Source: Halanaerobiaceae bacterium ANBcell28
Lineage (GTDB): Bacteria; Bacillota; Halanaerobiia; Halanaerobiales; DTU029
Assembly: GCA_037623315.1 (NCBI GenBank)
Contig: JBBJJH010000015.1
Coordinates: 1 to 64,000 of the forward strand
Length of the DNA stretch: 64,000 nucleotides
Direction: 5' to 3'
This document shows, one piece after another, positions 34,141 through 42,763 of the stretch. The notes below the pieces were generated by a model that saw only the letters and a list, made by a program, of their open reading frames with translations, did not search any database and had not been told where the DNA came from. Numbering within the stretch: the stretch's first letter is position 1; each line of letters begins with the position of its first letter. Position numbers and translations under genes: made by a program.

Positions 34141-34757
34141 TTGACAACAAAAAGTACTATTAATGGTATTGGCGAAAGGGCTGGTAATGCAGCACTGGAA
34201 GAAGTGGTTATGGGTATAAATGTTAGACCTGAATATTATAATGCTTACACAGATATTGTTAGCAAAGAGATTAAGAAAACTTCCAGGCTTGTTACCAACT
34301 TGATGGGGCTGGATGTACAGGTAAATAAGGCTATCACAGGAGATAATGCCTTTGCTCACTCCTCTGGTATTCATCAGGATGGTCTTTTGAAATCAAAAGA
34401 TGTATATGAGATTATGTCACCTGCAGATGTAGGATGTCAGGAAATGGAAATGGTCTTAACTGCCAGGTCAGGTAAACATGCTTTCAAAAATGCCCTTGAT
34501 ATTGCTGGCTTTGAAATTGATAAGCAGGAGGACTTTGCTGAATTATTTACCCAATATTTAAAGCTGGCAGATAAAAAGAAAGAGGTATACTTTCATGATC
34601 TTTTTTATTTGGTAAAAGATTTTATGATAAGAAGACATGGTGCAGAACATGCCAGCCAAAACATGTCAAATATACAATTATACGAAATTGATGATATGCA
34701 AGTAGTAAGCAATAGCCAGTTTCCGACTGCTACAGTAAGAATCAAGAAAATTCTAAA
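34141..34757 (+). pseudogene. leuA: leuA fragment (2-isopropylmalate synthase, truncated at both ends)
   Basis: The frame encodes the middle of LeuA: TINGIGERAGNAALEEVVM, the FAHSSGIHQDG metal-site motif, and the start of the C-terminal regulatory domain up to about SQFPTATVRIKK. The N-terminal catalytic barrel (about 200 residues) and the rest of the regulatory domain are missing. There is no RBS for it. It sits directly after the cohesin lipoprotein gene and has its own downstream terminator. It looks like a piece left by rearrangement, not a working enzyme. Citramalate or homocitrate synthase are alternative parents. Confidence 0.85.
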
Positions 34758-34779
34758 ATATAAATTTTATAATAATTGT

Positions 34780-34804
34780 GAGCCTTTCAAAGGCTCTTTT
34801 TTTC
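34780..34804 (+). terminator. Terminator after the leuA fragment
   Basis: GAGCCTTT pairs with AAAGGCTC around one C, then T7. Confidence 0.85.
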
Positions 34805-34876
34805 TATAGTTCTGTTATATATTCAAACTATTATATTATCACCATTTTTTTATATAAGTTAACATTTTAATAATTC

Positions 34877-34905
34877 TTGCCATTTCTTCAACACAGTATT
34901 ATAAT
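34877..34905 (+). promoter_or_regulatory. Duplicated promoter
   Basis: TTGCCA (34877-34882), 17 nt, then TATAAT (34900-34905). The surrounding TTTTAATAATTCTTGCCATTT and AGTATTATAATATATAC match the promoter at 32672-32700. It now drives only a gene remnant. Confidence 0.75.
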
Positions 34906-34915
34906 ATATACTGTA

Positions 34916-35026
34916 TTAGCACCTCGCGGATATTTAAATGAAGGACTTTATACACTTAGGTTAGACTTTGATAGTAGAGTAATAGCTATGTATTATATAA
35001 GTATAGGTCGTTATCTAGATCAGTAA
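34916..35026 (+). pseudogene. C-terminal remnant of a deleted surface protein gene
   Basis: An open frame of 36 codons (LAPRGYLNEGLYTLRLDFDS... ending RYLDQ) directly after the duplicated promoter, with no start codon or RBS. The alternating hydrophobic and charged residues look like beta-strands. It is probably the last part of a gene whose body was lost. No parent family is recognised. Confidence 0.45.
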
Positions 35027-35063
35027 TAATTTAAATCAGTAAACTAGGAGTTGGTTTGTTTAT

Positions 35064-35948
35064 ATGAATAATTATTTTAAAGAGAAAGAAAAAAAAGAGA
35101 CTACTATTAGCAAATTATTATTACTGTTTATTATTATGTTTTTTTTAATTTTTAATAGTTATGCTGATAATGTTGTAGACAATTCTAAAGAAATCTTTTT
35201 TAAAGATGTCAATTTAGAAAATATTATACGTGAAACAATAGAAAAACCACGTGGACCAATTTACCCATCACATGTTTTGCATATTAGAAATTTGTCTGTT
35301 GGTGGGTCAAGTATCAAATCATTAGTGGGTTTAGAATACTTAACAAATTTAGAGCACCTTTATTTGGGTGTTGAATATGAAGATGGTCAGTTAATAGGAA
35401 GAAATTACATAAGTGATTTAACACCACTAAAGGATCTAAAAAAGCTAGAAAGTTTACTTTTAGGATATAATGAAATAAGTGACATAATTGCTCTTGAAAG
35501 ACTTAATAATTTAAAAATCCTATCATTATCAAATAATAATATAAAAGATATAGAAGCTCTATCAAACCTTGAAAATCTAGAAGTCATTGATTTGTCTAAC
35601 AATAATATATTCGATTTTAGCCCGCTATCCGGTATGATTAGTTTAATAGAAATTTCTATTTTTAATCATAAAGTGAATAGTAACAATTTAAATGATTTAG
35701 AAGTTTTAGAGAATCTAAATTATTTAGAAAATCTCTTTTTAATGAATAATAACATTAGTGATATAACACCACTTAAAAGATTACAAAGTTTAAAAAGACT
35801 TGATCTTTTCGATAATAATATAAAAGAAATAGAATCTCTTTTAAAGTTAATAAATTTAGAAAATCTGATGATTAGTAAGAATCCATTAAACGAAAATGCT
35901 GTAGATATAATAGAAAAATTGAGAGATAGAGGAGTGTCAGTCTTTTAA
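35064..35948 (+). CDS. Secreted internalin-like leucine-rich-repeat protein
   Basis: A 294-residue protein with a signal peptide (about 16-35, after a very basic KEKEKKE start). An internalin-like cap, VNLENIIRETIEKPRGPIYPSHV, is homologous to the cap of the dockerin-LRR protein. Eight or so LRRs of about 22 residues follow, of the form NLKILSLSNNNIKDIEALSNL. It lacks a dockerin and an anchor, so it is either free or held in the envelope another way. AT-rich codons match the neighbours. Its role is probably ligand binding; it cannot be specified further. Confidence 0.85.
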   Translation: MNNYFKEKEKKETTISKLLLLFIIMFFLIFNSYADNVVDNSKEIFFKDVNLENIIRETIEKPRGPIYPSHVLHIRNLSVGGSSIKSLVGLEYLTNLEHLYLGVEYEDGQLIGRNYISDLTPLKDLKKLESLLLGYNEISDIIALERLNNLKILSLSNNNIKDIEALSNLENLEVIDLSNNNIFDFSPLSGMISLIEISIFNHKVNSNNLNDLEVLENLNYLENLFLMNNNISDITPLKRLQSLKRLDLFDNNIKEIESLLKLINLENLMISKNPLNENAVDIIEKLRDRGVSVF

Positions 35949-36040
35949 TAAACGAAATCTCCAGGGTTATTGGGGCTGATTATTAAAGATTACAATTTAC
36001 GCCAGCTTACTACCTGCTGATATTCTTGGAACTGATATAA

Positions 36041-36102
36041 GATAAGGATTATTTATATCTTTTTGATAATTTGAAGATATGTGAAGTAAAAAAGATAATT
36101 AA
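36041..36102 (+). repeat. 62-bp copy of AAA-ATPase coding sequence
   Basis: It matches 36841-36902 at 60 of 62 positions, exactly 800 bp upstream. It carries a stop-containing, start-less piece of the ATPase gene, so it is a fragment of a lost paralogue or a partial duplication. Confidence 0.9.
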
Positions 36103-36116
36103 GGAAGGTGATATTA

Positions 36117-36218
36117 GTGAAAAAAATTGCAGTTTCTAAAGCACATTTTGAAGAATTGATAGATAATGATTTTATATATGTTGATAAGACTAAATATTTA
36201 TATGATATAGTAAATTGA
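36117..36218 (+). pseudogene. N-terminal fragment of an AAA-ATPase/nuclease gene
   Basis: GTG start behind AAGGAAGGTG, 33 codons reading MKKIAVSKAHFEELIDNDF, then IYVDKTKYLYDIVN and a stop. The FEELI...YVDKT pattern is the start of AAA-ATPase-like/DUF1703 proteins, as in the intact N-terminus at 36616. The rest of the gene is gone. Confidence 0.7.
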
Positions 36219-36615
36219 TATTATTAAGGCCAGTGGAATAGCTTATTTGAATGGTATAAATATAATTGTCATGGAAGAAGGAAAAAGCAACCTTTAAATT
36301 GTATTTGCTTAATTAATAGGGTATTATTAATAAAAGGTAATAAACGTAACAAAAAATATTATATACCATATAATTAGATGTGTTGTCAAGGAATCCTTTT
36401 AATTTAAGATTAGATTTCCTGGCATCTGAAATTTATTGACACTATCACAGTGAAGATGAGTTCCTGGATCAGAGGGAGTTTTAGTGGAAATTACATATAT
36501 AAAAGTAGAGTCTGTGTTGACCCGTGAAAGATTTGCATATATATAAAATTTCAAGTAGAATATAAATAAGAGTGATATTAATATATTGATGGATATTTTC
36601 GTGGAGGGTTGTTTT

Positions 36616-38373
36616 ATGAAGGGAAAATTAAAACAGATTCCAATTGGAATAGATAATTTCAAAGAACTTATTGAAAAAGAAGGTTATTTTGTTGATAAGT
36701 CTTTATTTATCAAAGAAGTAATGCATAACATAAGTAAAGTGATCCTCCTTACACGACCTCGCAGATTTGGTAAAACATTGAATTTTAGTATGTTAAAATC
36801 ATTTATCGAAATACCTGAATGCAGAAAATTAAACAATGAAGATAAGGATTATTTATATCTTTTTGATAATTTAAAGATATGTGAAGAAAAAAAGATAATT
36901 AAAGACCACTTTGCTAAATATCCAGTAGTCAATTTTTCTTTTAAGAAAATTAAAGCAAATGACTGGGAAAGCGCAAAGTACTTTTTTAAAGAGGAAATTT
37001 CCAGAGAGTACAAAAGACATAGATATCTACTTGATTCAGAGAAATTAATGGACTATGAGAAAGAGCATTATCTGAAAATAATAAGCATGGCAGCTGAATT
37101 TCCTGCATATACTTCTGCTATTTATGAACTGACAGATTATTTAAAAAAATACTTTTCCATGAAAGCTATGGTCTTAATAGACGAATATGATACCCCTTTA
37201 CACTATGCTAAATTAAATGGCTATTATGATCAAATGCTAAATACAATTAGAGCTTTGATGGTAGATGGTATGAAAAGCAATGATAATCTTGAAAAAGGAA
37301 TTGTGACCGGGATAATGAAAATATCTCAGGAAAGTATATTTAGTTCCTTTAATAATCCTGAGATAGCAAGCATTAATAATAAGTTTTGTTCAGATCAATT
37401 TGGATTCACTGAGGCAGAGGTTATGGCTTTGCTAAAATATTATGATTTAGAACTTTATCAAGATAAGGTTCGGGAATGGTACAATGGTTATCTTTTTGCT
37501 GGAGAGAAAGTCATATATAATCCATGGAGTATTTTGAGCTTCATAAAAGGAGACGACTATCAGACGAAAGCTTATTGGGTTAATACAGGTGATACATCAT
37601 TAATTAAAAGATGTTTACAACTTGATCAAATAAAAAGTAAGGATTATCTTGAAAGACTATATCAGGGAGAAAGCCTGGAAATGGAAGTAGAAGAAAACAT
37701 TATATATGAAGATGTTTTTAATAATGTTGATAAAGCCTTAAGTTATCTACTTCATTCTGGATATTTGAAAGCAAAAAGAATTGATGGGGAAGGAAATAAA
37801 TATCTTCTTAGTATTCCTAATAAAGAGGTAGCTACAATTTATCAAAATATATTAAAAAATTGGTTTACAATAGAGTATCAAAGTAATGATTTGATAAACA
37901 CATTAATAGAAAGCCTCCTAGAAAAAAACATGGAAATCTTTGAAGTGAATCTTCAGGATATACTTCTAGTGAATTGCAGTTATTATGATACTGCAATAGG
38001 AAAAAGGATTAAATCTGCTAAAGGTAATGAAAAGGAAAGATATGAAAACTTCTATCATGGCTTAATCTTAGGTCTGCTGGTGAATATAAGTGATGAATAC
38101 AATATTGCAAGTAACAAAGAATATTGATTAGGAAAACCCGACATAGTTGTTTTACCGAAAGACAGTTCCAGGACAGCTTATGTAATGGAATTTAAGAATC
38201 TCTTTACAAGTGATAAGAAGACTGCAGAAGAAGCTGCTAAAGAAGCATTAGTGCAAATTGAGGAGAAGAAATATGCAGAGGCTTTGAAAAAAAGAGGCTA
38301 TGCTGAAATGTTAAAGTTGGGTCTGGGATTTAAAGGAAAGGAAATAAAGCTTAAATATAGTGTCATGGAATAG
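36616..38373 (+). pseudogene. AAA-ATPase / PD-(D/E)XK nuclease protein, in-frame stop at 38125
   Basis: The family has an AAA-like ATPase followed by a PD-(D/E)XK nuclease (DUF1703 group). The first frame, 36616-38127, encodes 503 residues with YFVDKSLFIKEV, the P-loop-like LLTRPRRFGKTLNFSML and the Walker B LIDEYDTPLHY. It stops at TGA just before the nuclease motif. The same frame continues with LGKPDIVVLPKD and VMEFKNLF, the D and E-x-K of the nuclease, to 38373. A single in-frame TGA therefore separates ATPase and nuclease. The ATG at 36616 follows GGAGGG. The gene is probably inactivated; a truncated ATPase could still be made. Confidence 0.8.
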
Positions 38374-38395
38374 AGCCGTTTCTAGGCTCTTTTTT
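38372..38395 (+). terminator. Terminator of the AAA-ATPase/nuclease gene
   Basis: AGAGCC pairs with GGCTCT around GTTTCTA, followed by T-rich sequence. It overlaps the TAG stop codon. Confidence 0.8.
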
Positions 38396-38577
38396 CTTTT
38401 TTTCAAATTTGAAAACTTAGAAATATTACAAACAGGACTCTAAAAATAATTGTCAGTTATTATAATATTATGCTATAAAATACAATATATTGCGTTTGAT
38501 TAGTAAAAGTAAAAAAGGTATTATTATAAATGAGTACTTTTTGGTAAAAAAAGCATATGGGGGTTTGAAATTAAAAA

Positions 38578-38973
38578 GTGGATGCTTTTTCTTTTATATT
38601 AGCTATTCGTTCTTATTATATAAGTTCAGGTATTACTGATATATTTAGTGGTATAGAATACACTGACTTAGAAATAGATCGGTTAATTACAGACCATACT
38701 ACCGTAAATATAGATACAATTACTTCGGAAGACTTTTTGAATACAATAACAAGCCATTCTTTTCTAGATGATGATATAATAGGCTATAGGAATAACAAAG
38801 CAATACCTATTTTTATTGCACATACTTTTTCTGTAAATAAAGATTTGGAAATAGATTTTAAGATGATAGAAGAAGGTATAGAAAACAGTGAGCTATCTGT
38901 AATAATTTATTTTATGATTTCAGATGAACCTTATTATGAAATACCTCAAAGGGAATTAGAGTTTATAGACTAG
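38578..38973 (+). CDS. Hypothetical protein upstream of ABC transporter operon
   Basis: A 131-residue acidic protein starting GTG, not recognised. It is rich in I, D and E (DIFSGIEYTDLEIDRLITDH) with no signal peptide or membrane helix, and it ends QRELEFID. The RBS is weak (GGGGG is 20 nt upstream), and the other frame just before the start is also open for about 20 codons, so the gene may be a 5'-truncated remnant. It lies 44 bp before the first gene of the ABC transporter operon. Confidence 0.5.
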   Translation: MDAFSFILAIRSYYISSGITDIFSGIEYTDLEIDRLITDHTTVNIDTITSEDFLNTITSHSFLDDDIIGYRNNKAIPIFIAHTFSVNKDLEIDFKMIEEGIENSELSVIIYFMISDEPYYEIPQRELEFID

Positions 38974-39017
38974 AGTTCATTTTTATATTAAACTAAAAAA
39001 TAATGGGAGTAGAAAAC

Positions 39018-39662
39018 ATGAGCGAAAAACAGAATTCAATAAAAATAAGATCAAAAGCAAGGAAATGGAGTTTATATCTATTAATACTATTTTTAATGAT
39101 ATTTATTAGCATAAATTCTTATAGTTTGAACTGGGAAATCAATTCTATTGAACTGACAGAACAGGAAGAAGATTTACTTAGTATATTCCGTGGGAAAGGT
39201 CATTTTTTATATAATATACAGGTAGACAATTCAGCTGATGATGTGATAAACTATGATGCCTGGATAGATCATTATATAAATGGAGAGTTTGTTGAAAAAA
39301 TTTATCAAATATCTGGTTCAGGATTTGCTTTTGAAGAAAACTATCAGACATTATTTTTCTTTTTTGCTGAAGAAAATATCTGGAGAGTTATGGCTTTTGA
39401 TAGTTCGGCCTGGGGTAATGAAAATAAGGCGGAGGAATTTAGTTCAAACAATCGGTGGACCTGGATTCGGCGACCAGGAAATATAAAATATGAAGCTGGA
39501 GAATTAGCAGTACTGGCTATAGGGGTCTCTAGTAATGATAGATTATATCTTGATGATATTGATTGGAATCAACTTGAACAAGGGAATGTTTCTGATGAAC
39601 TAAAAAAGAATAAAAATTTATATGTATATAATCTGAGGATATCTATGGAGAATGGTGATTAG
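39018..39662 (+). CDS. Hypothetical membrane-anchored exported protein
   Basis: A 214-residue protein with one N-terminal hydrophobic segment (about 19-39), probably an anchor or uncleaved signal. The exported part is rich in W, D, N and aromatic residues (VINYDAWIDHYINGEF, NNRWTWIRRPGNIKYEAGE). No family is recognised. The ATG at 39018 has GGGAG 8 nt before it. It lies 38 bp upstream of two permeases and an ATPase, so it may be the extracytoplasmic partner of that transporter, like the accessory lipoproteins of MacB-type systems. Confidence 0.7.
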   Translation: MSEKQNSIKIRSKARKWSLYLLILFLMIFISINSYSLNWEINSIELTEQEEDLLSIFRGKGHFLYNIQVDNSADDVINYDAWIDHYINGEFVEKIYQISGSGFAFEENYQTLFFFFAEENIWRVMAFDSSAWGNENKAEEFSSNNRWTWIRRPGNIKYEAGELAVLAIGVSSNDRLYLDDIDWNQLEQGNVSDELKKNKNLYVYNLRISMENGD

Positions 39663-39700
39663 ATAATTTTATTATAATAAATAGATTGGAGTTATAATAA

Positions 39701-40738
39701 GTGATTAGAAGAGTGAGCTTTATTTCATTAATGCTTATATTTGCTTTTTTCTTAATTTCATTATCATTAATTTTTATAATAACCTCAATTGAAGAAAGAG
39801 AATTAATACATAGAATTAGTAGAGGAACGTATAGTAATCATGTTGTATATATATCTTTAGATGAAGAATTACTAAGTTTAAATAATTTGATTGAAATAAT
39901 AAACCAAGGATCTATTAATAATTTTGCTTTAATTGATAACGATTATGGAAATAAGATGAAAGCTATTTATAAAAAAGGAAGTTATGATTATTTACCAATT
40001 GTTTCAGGAAGATTTTTTGAAGAAATAGATTTCCATCAAGATAAACCGTTAGCAGTAATTGGACAGAATAGAATAGAGGATGTTACTTATCAAGATGGAA
40101 ATAAATACATTATGGTTAACGGGGAATTATATCATATTATTGGAGTTCTTGGATATGCTCGACCTACTATTTTAGATGAGCAAATTATAGTAAATGCAAA
40201 TACATATATATCAGAAGAAAGAATAAGAACTTTACTTATAGATAGTGTGAGCTCTGGAAGAAATGCAAATCAAGAAATCTACTATCAATTAGAAAATTTA
40301 CTATATAAATATACAGGAGATTTAAGTGCCATTAAACAATTAGAAATTCGTACAGAAGGCCTGGATAGAAGAGTAAGTGATAGTTTAAAAAGCAATTATA
40401 TTTATATTTTAGCAATAATTTCTTATTTTCTTAGTAGTATTATATTATCATTTGAGTGGATCAACAATCAGAAAAGAAAAATCGCAGTAAAAAGATTAAT
40501 TGGGTGGACAGATATTAGATTGATTATAGATATTTATAAGTCTTATTTTTTATACACTTTAATAGCTTTGATATTGACATTTACTTTAATTTTAGTTATG
40601 GGTATAGAGATAAGTCAACTAAGATCATATATAGTTATTTTCGTATTTATATTAATAACTGTTGTAATACTTACAATTCCAGCAATTTATAAAATATTAA
40701 AAATTTCTGTAGCTGAAGTTTTAAGGAGTGCAATGTAA
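39701..40738 (+). CDS. ABC transporter permease (FtsX/MacB type) 1
   Basis: A 345-residue membrane protein with one N-terminal helix (about 7-27), a large extracytoplasmic domain of about 190 residues, then three C-terminal helices (about 225-345) with the FtsX-like SVAEVLRSAM end. GTG start with GGAG upstream. Its stop overlaps the next ATG by 1 nt. MacB/FtsX-type exporters move peptides, lipoproteins or signals across the envelope. The substrate is unknown. Confidence 0.82.
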   Translation: MIRRVSFISLMLIFAFFLISLSLIFIITSIEERELIHRISRGTYSNHVVYISLDEELLSLNNLIEIINQGSINNFALIDNDYGNKMKAIYKKGSYDYLPIVSGRFFEEIDFHQDKPLAVIGQNRIEDVTYQDGNKYIMVNGELYHIIGVLGYARPTILDEQIIVNANTYISEERIRTLLIDSVSSGRNANQEIYYQLENLLYKYTGDLSAIKQLEIRTEGLDRRVSDSLKSNYIYILAIISYFLSSIILSFEWINNQKRKIAVKRLIGWTDIRLIIDIYKSYFLYTLIALILTFTLILVMGIEISQLRSYIVIFVFILITVVILTIPAIYKILKISVAEVLRSAM

Positions 40739-42009
40739 TGTTTTTTTGGGATGAGATAAAAAGAATAAAAAAAAATAAAAGATTTGTTTGTATAATATTA
40801 ATGATTCAATGTATTTTTTGTTTTTTCTTCATATCTGTTTTATTTGCTAATACAAATAAAGTGTATGAAAACACAGGATTTTTAAAGGAGTTCTTTGAGG
40901 ATAGAATATATTATTTACTAAGTGATAATATGGATCATGAGATATATCTAGAGTATATGAACTCAGAATTTAATTATTATAGATTACATGATTTTGTGAA
41001 AGAAATTAGAAAAGATAATCGATTTGACTTTATTAGTACTCAAATACAACCATTAGAAATTAACATAAATACTGCATATATCCCAGAAAAATATATCTTT
41101 GGATATGAGTCTGGATTTCTTGAATCTCCTTTTAAAATAGACGGTAAGGACGGTATTTATTTAGGGATTAAAAGCCTTAAAATATCAGATAATGTTTTTT
41201 CTTTGTTTGAAATTGAAGTAGACAAAGGAAGGAATTTTTTACAAACAGATTTTGTTTTAGATACTTCAAGGACTACAAAAATTATTCTCGGATATGAGTA
41301 TCAAGAAATTTTTGCAATAGGTGATTTATTTGAAGCTATTTATATATCTGAAGAAATGGTGTTTGAAGTAGTTGGATTTCTTCCTAAAGATGCTTATTTA
41401 CCTGTAAAGGGGAACTTAATTTTTTTAGATCGGTATATGATCAAACCTGCTTTTAGTAAAATAGCTTATAATGAATACCCAGAATTCGCAAAAATCACAC
41501 TATTGCAGCAGGCAAATGGTCAAATTCTTACTACTAATTATAATTTAAATATAAGTCAAATTGTATCCGATCTTTCCCTTAAATATAATACAGTTTATTT
41601 TGATGTTAATAATATGAATAATCAAGAATTTACTAATATAATAAACATTTCAGAAGAATTATTATCACAATTAATAATCCTTTTAGTAACAATAGTATTA
41701 TTTACAATCTTAAGTCTAGTTACAAGTATATTAGGAATTATTCATGATAATTACTATAGATTTGGAGTTCATTTTATGAATGGTGCTAGAGTAAAAGACA
41801 TAAAATTTTATATACTAGGATTGTTATTTTATTTAATCATAATTCCAGTTATTATATCTCTTTTTCTTTCACTTATATTTTTAGGAATTGGATTACATAT
41901 CTTAATGATTATTATCTTATCAATTAGTATATATCTCTTATCAGCTATTGCACCAATAATAGCAGTAAATAATATTAATATAAGTGATTTGATTGGGAGG
42001 AAAGAATAA
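40738..42009 (+). CDS. ABC transporter permease (FtsX/MacB type) 2
   Basis: A 423-residue permease with one N-terminal helix (about 15-35), a 260-residue extracytoplasmic domain, and three C-terminal helices (about 305-420). It is a second, divergent half that pairs with the 345-residue permease, as in heterodimeric MacB-like systems. It overlaps both neighbours by 1 nt, so the operon is tightly coupled. It is not closely similar to the first permease. Confidence 0.82.
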   Translation: MFFWDEIKRIKKNKRFVCIILMIQCIFCFFFISVLFANTNKVYENTGFLKEFFEDRIYYLLSDNMDHEIYLEYMNSEFNYYRLHDFVKEIRKDNRFDFISTQIQPLEININTAYIPEKYIFGYESGFLESPFKIDGKDGIYLGIKSLKISDNVFSLFEIEVDKGRNFLQTDFVLDTSRTTKIILGYEYQEIFAIGDLFEAIYISEEMVFEVVGFLPKDAYLPVKGNLIFLDRYMIKPAFSKIAYNEYPEFAKITLLQQANGQILTTNYNLNISQIVSDLSLKYNTVYFDVNNMNNQEFTNIINISEELLSQLIILLVTIVLFTILSLVTSILGIIHDNYYRFGVHFMNGARVKDIKFYILGLLFYLIIIPVIISLFLSLIFLGIGLHILMIIILSISIYLLSAIAPIIAVNNINISDLIGRKE

Positions 42010-42674
42010 TGTTGCTAGAAGTAAATAATATACAAAAATCTTATGGTACAGGTAAAGCAAAAGTAGATGCTTTAAAAGGTGTTTCTCTAGCAGTAGAAGA
42101 AGGTGAAATGCTCGCTTTAATCGGTAAAAGTGGTTCTGGTAAATCTACTTTGTTAAACGTTTTAGGCGGACTGGATTCTATTGATAGTGGAGAATATATT
42201 TTTAAGAAAAAAAATATAGAAAATCTAAAGATGAATTCATTGGCTCGTTTTAGAAGAAAAAATATTGGGTTTATAGTGCAATATTTTGCATTACTAAATG
42301 ATATGACTGTTTTTGAAAATATAGCACTGCCGTATAGATACAATAAATTATCGTTTTTAGATATTAGAGTGAAAGTAAAGAAATTATTAAGTGATATGGA
42401 AATAGAAGATAAAGAAAATAAATTACCCACAGAGTTGTCAGGTGGGGAGCGTCAGCGAGTTGCAATCGCCAGGGGATTAGCCTGTGATCCTGAATTATTG
42501 CTGGTAGATGAACCTACAGGAGCTCTTGATGAGACTACAGGGGCGATGATAATGGATAAGTTTTTAGAAATAAATAAGCAAGGGATTACAATTATAATTG
42601 CTACACATGATAAAAATATTGCGGAGAAATGTTCGAGAATCTTGGAATTAAAAGATGGGGAGTTAATACATTAA
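42009..42674 (+). CDS. ABC transporter ATPase (LolD/MacB type)
   Basis: A 221-residue ATPase. Walker A is GKSGSGKST near residue 40, the Q-loop is FIVQYF, the signature is LSGGERQRVAIARGLA, and Walker B is LLLVDEPTGALDETTG, followed by the H-loop ATHDK. This is the LolD/MacB class that energises FtsX-type permeases. It is the last gene of the operon and overlaps the permease by 1 nt. A terminator follows. Confidence 0.93.
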   Translation: MLLEVNNIQKSYGTGKAKVDALKGVSLAVEEGEMLALIGKSGSGKSTLLNVLGGLDSIDSGEYIFKKKNIENLKMNSLARFRRKNIGFIVQYFALLNDMTVFENIALPYRYNKLSFLDIRVKVKKLLSDMEIEDKENKLPTELSGGERQRVAIARGLACDPELLLVDEPTGALDETTGAMIMDKFLEINKQGITIIIATHDKNIAEKCSRILELKDGELIH

Positions 42675-42727
42675 TTATTTTGAAGGGGGGGACAAACAAA
42701 ATATAGACTAAGAATTTTTTATTTAAA

Positions 42728-42763
42728 AAAGATACCTCATAGCAATACCAATGAGGCATCTTT
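42728..42763. terminator. Bidirectional terminator, ABC operon / ppk1
   Basis: AAAGAT-A-CCTCAT (42728-42740) mirrors ATGAGG-C-ATCTTT (42751-42763). It overlaps the last two bases of ppk1. Confidence 0.8.

Larger units (their letters stand above)
35949..36615. other. Gene graveyard upstream of the AAA-ATPase gene
   Basis: No intact gene. It holds a 62-bp copy of the AAA-ATPase gene (36041-36102, matching 36841-36902 with two differences), a 33-codon N-terminal piece of a related gene (36117-36218), and a 24-codon tail of unknown origin (36223-36297). The stretch from 36300 to 36600 has no readable frame. This suggests repeated insertion and loss at one site. Confidence 0.65.

Noticed and set aside
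36399-36662. 87-residue minus-strand frame upstream of the AAA-ATPase
   Set aside because: It runs antisense into the real start and has no RBS; the region is degenerate.
38125-38127. Selenocysteine at the TGA in the AAA-ATPase/nuclease gene
   Set aside because: The family has no selenocysteine there and no SECIS-like hairpin was noted; a nonsense mutation is simpler.
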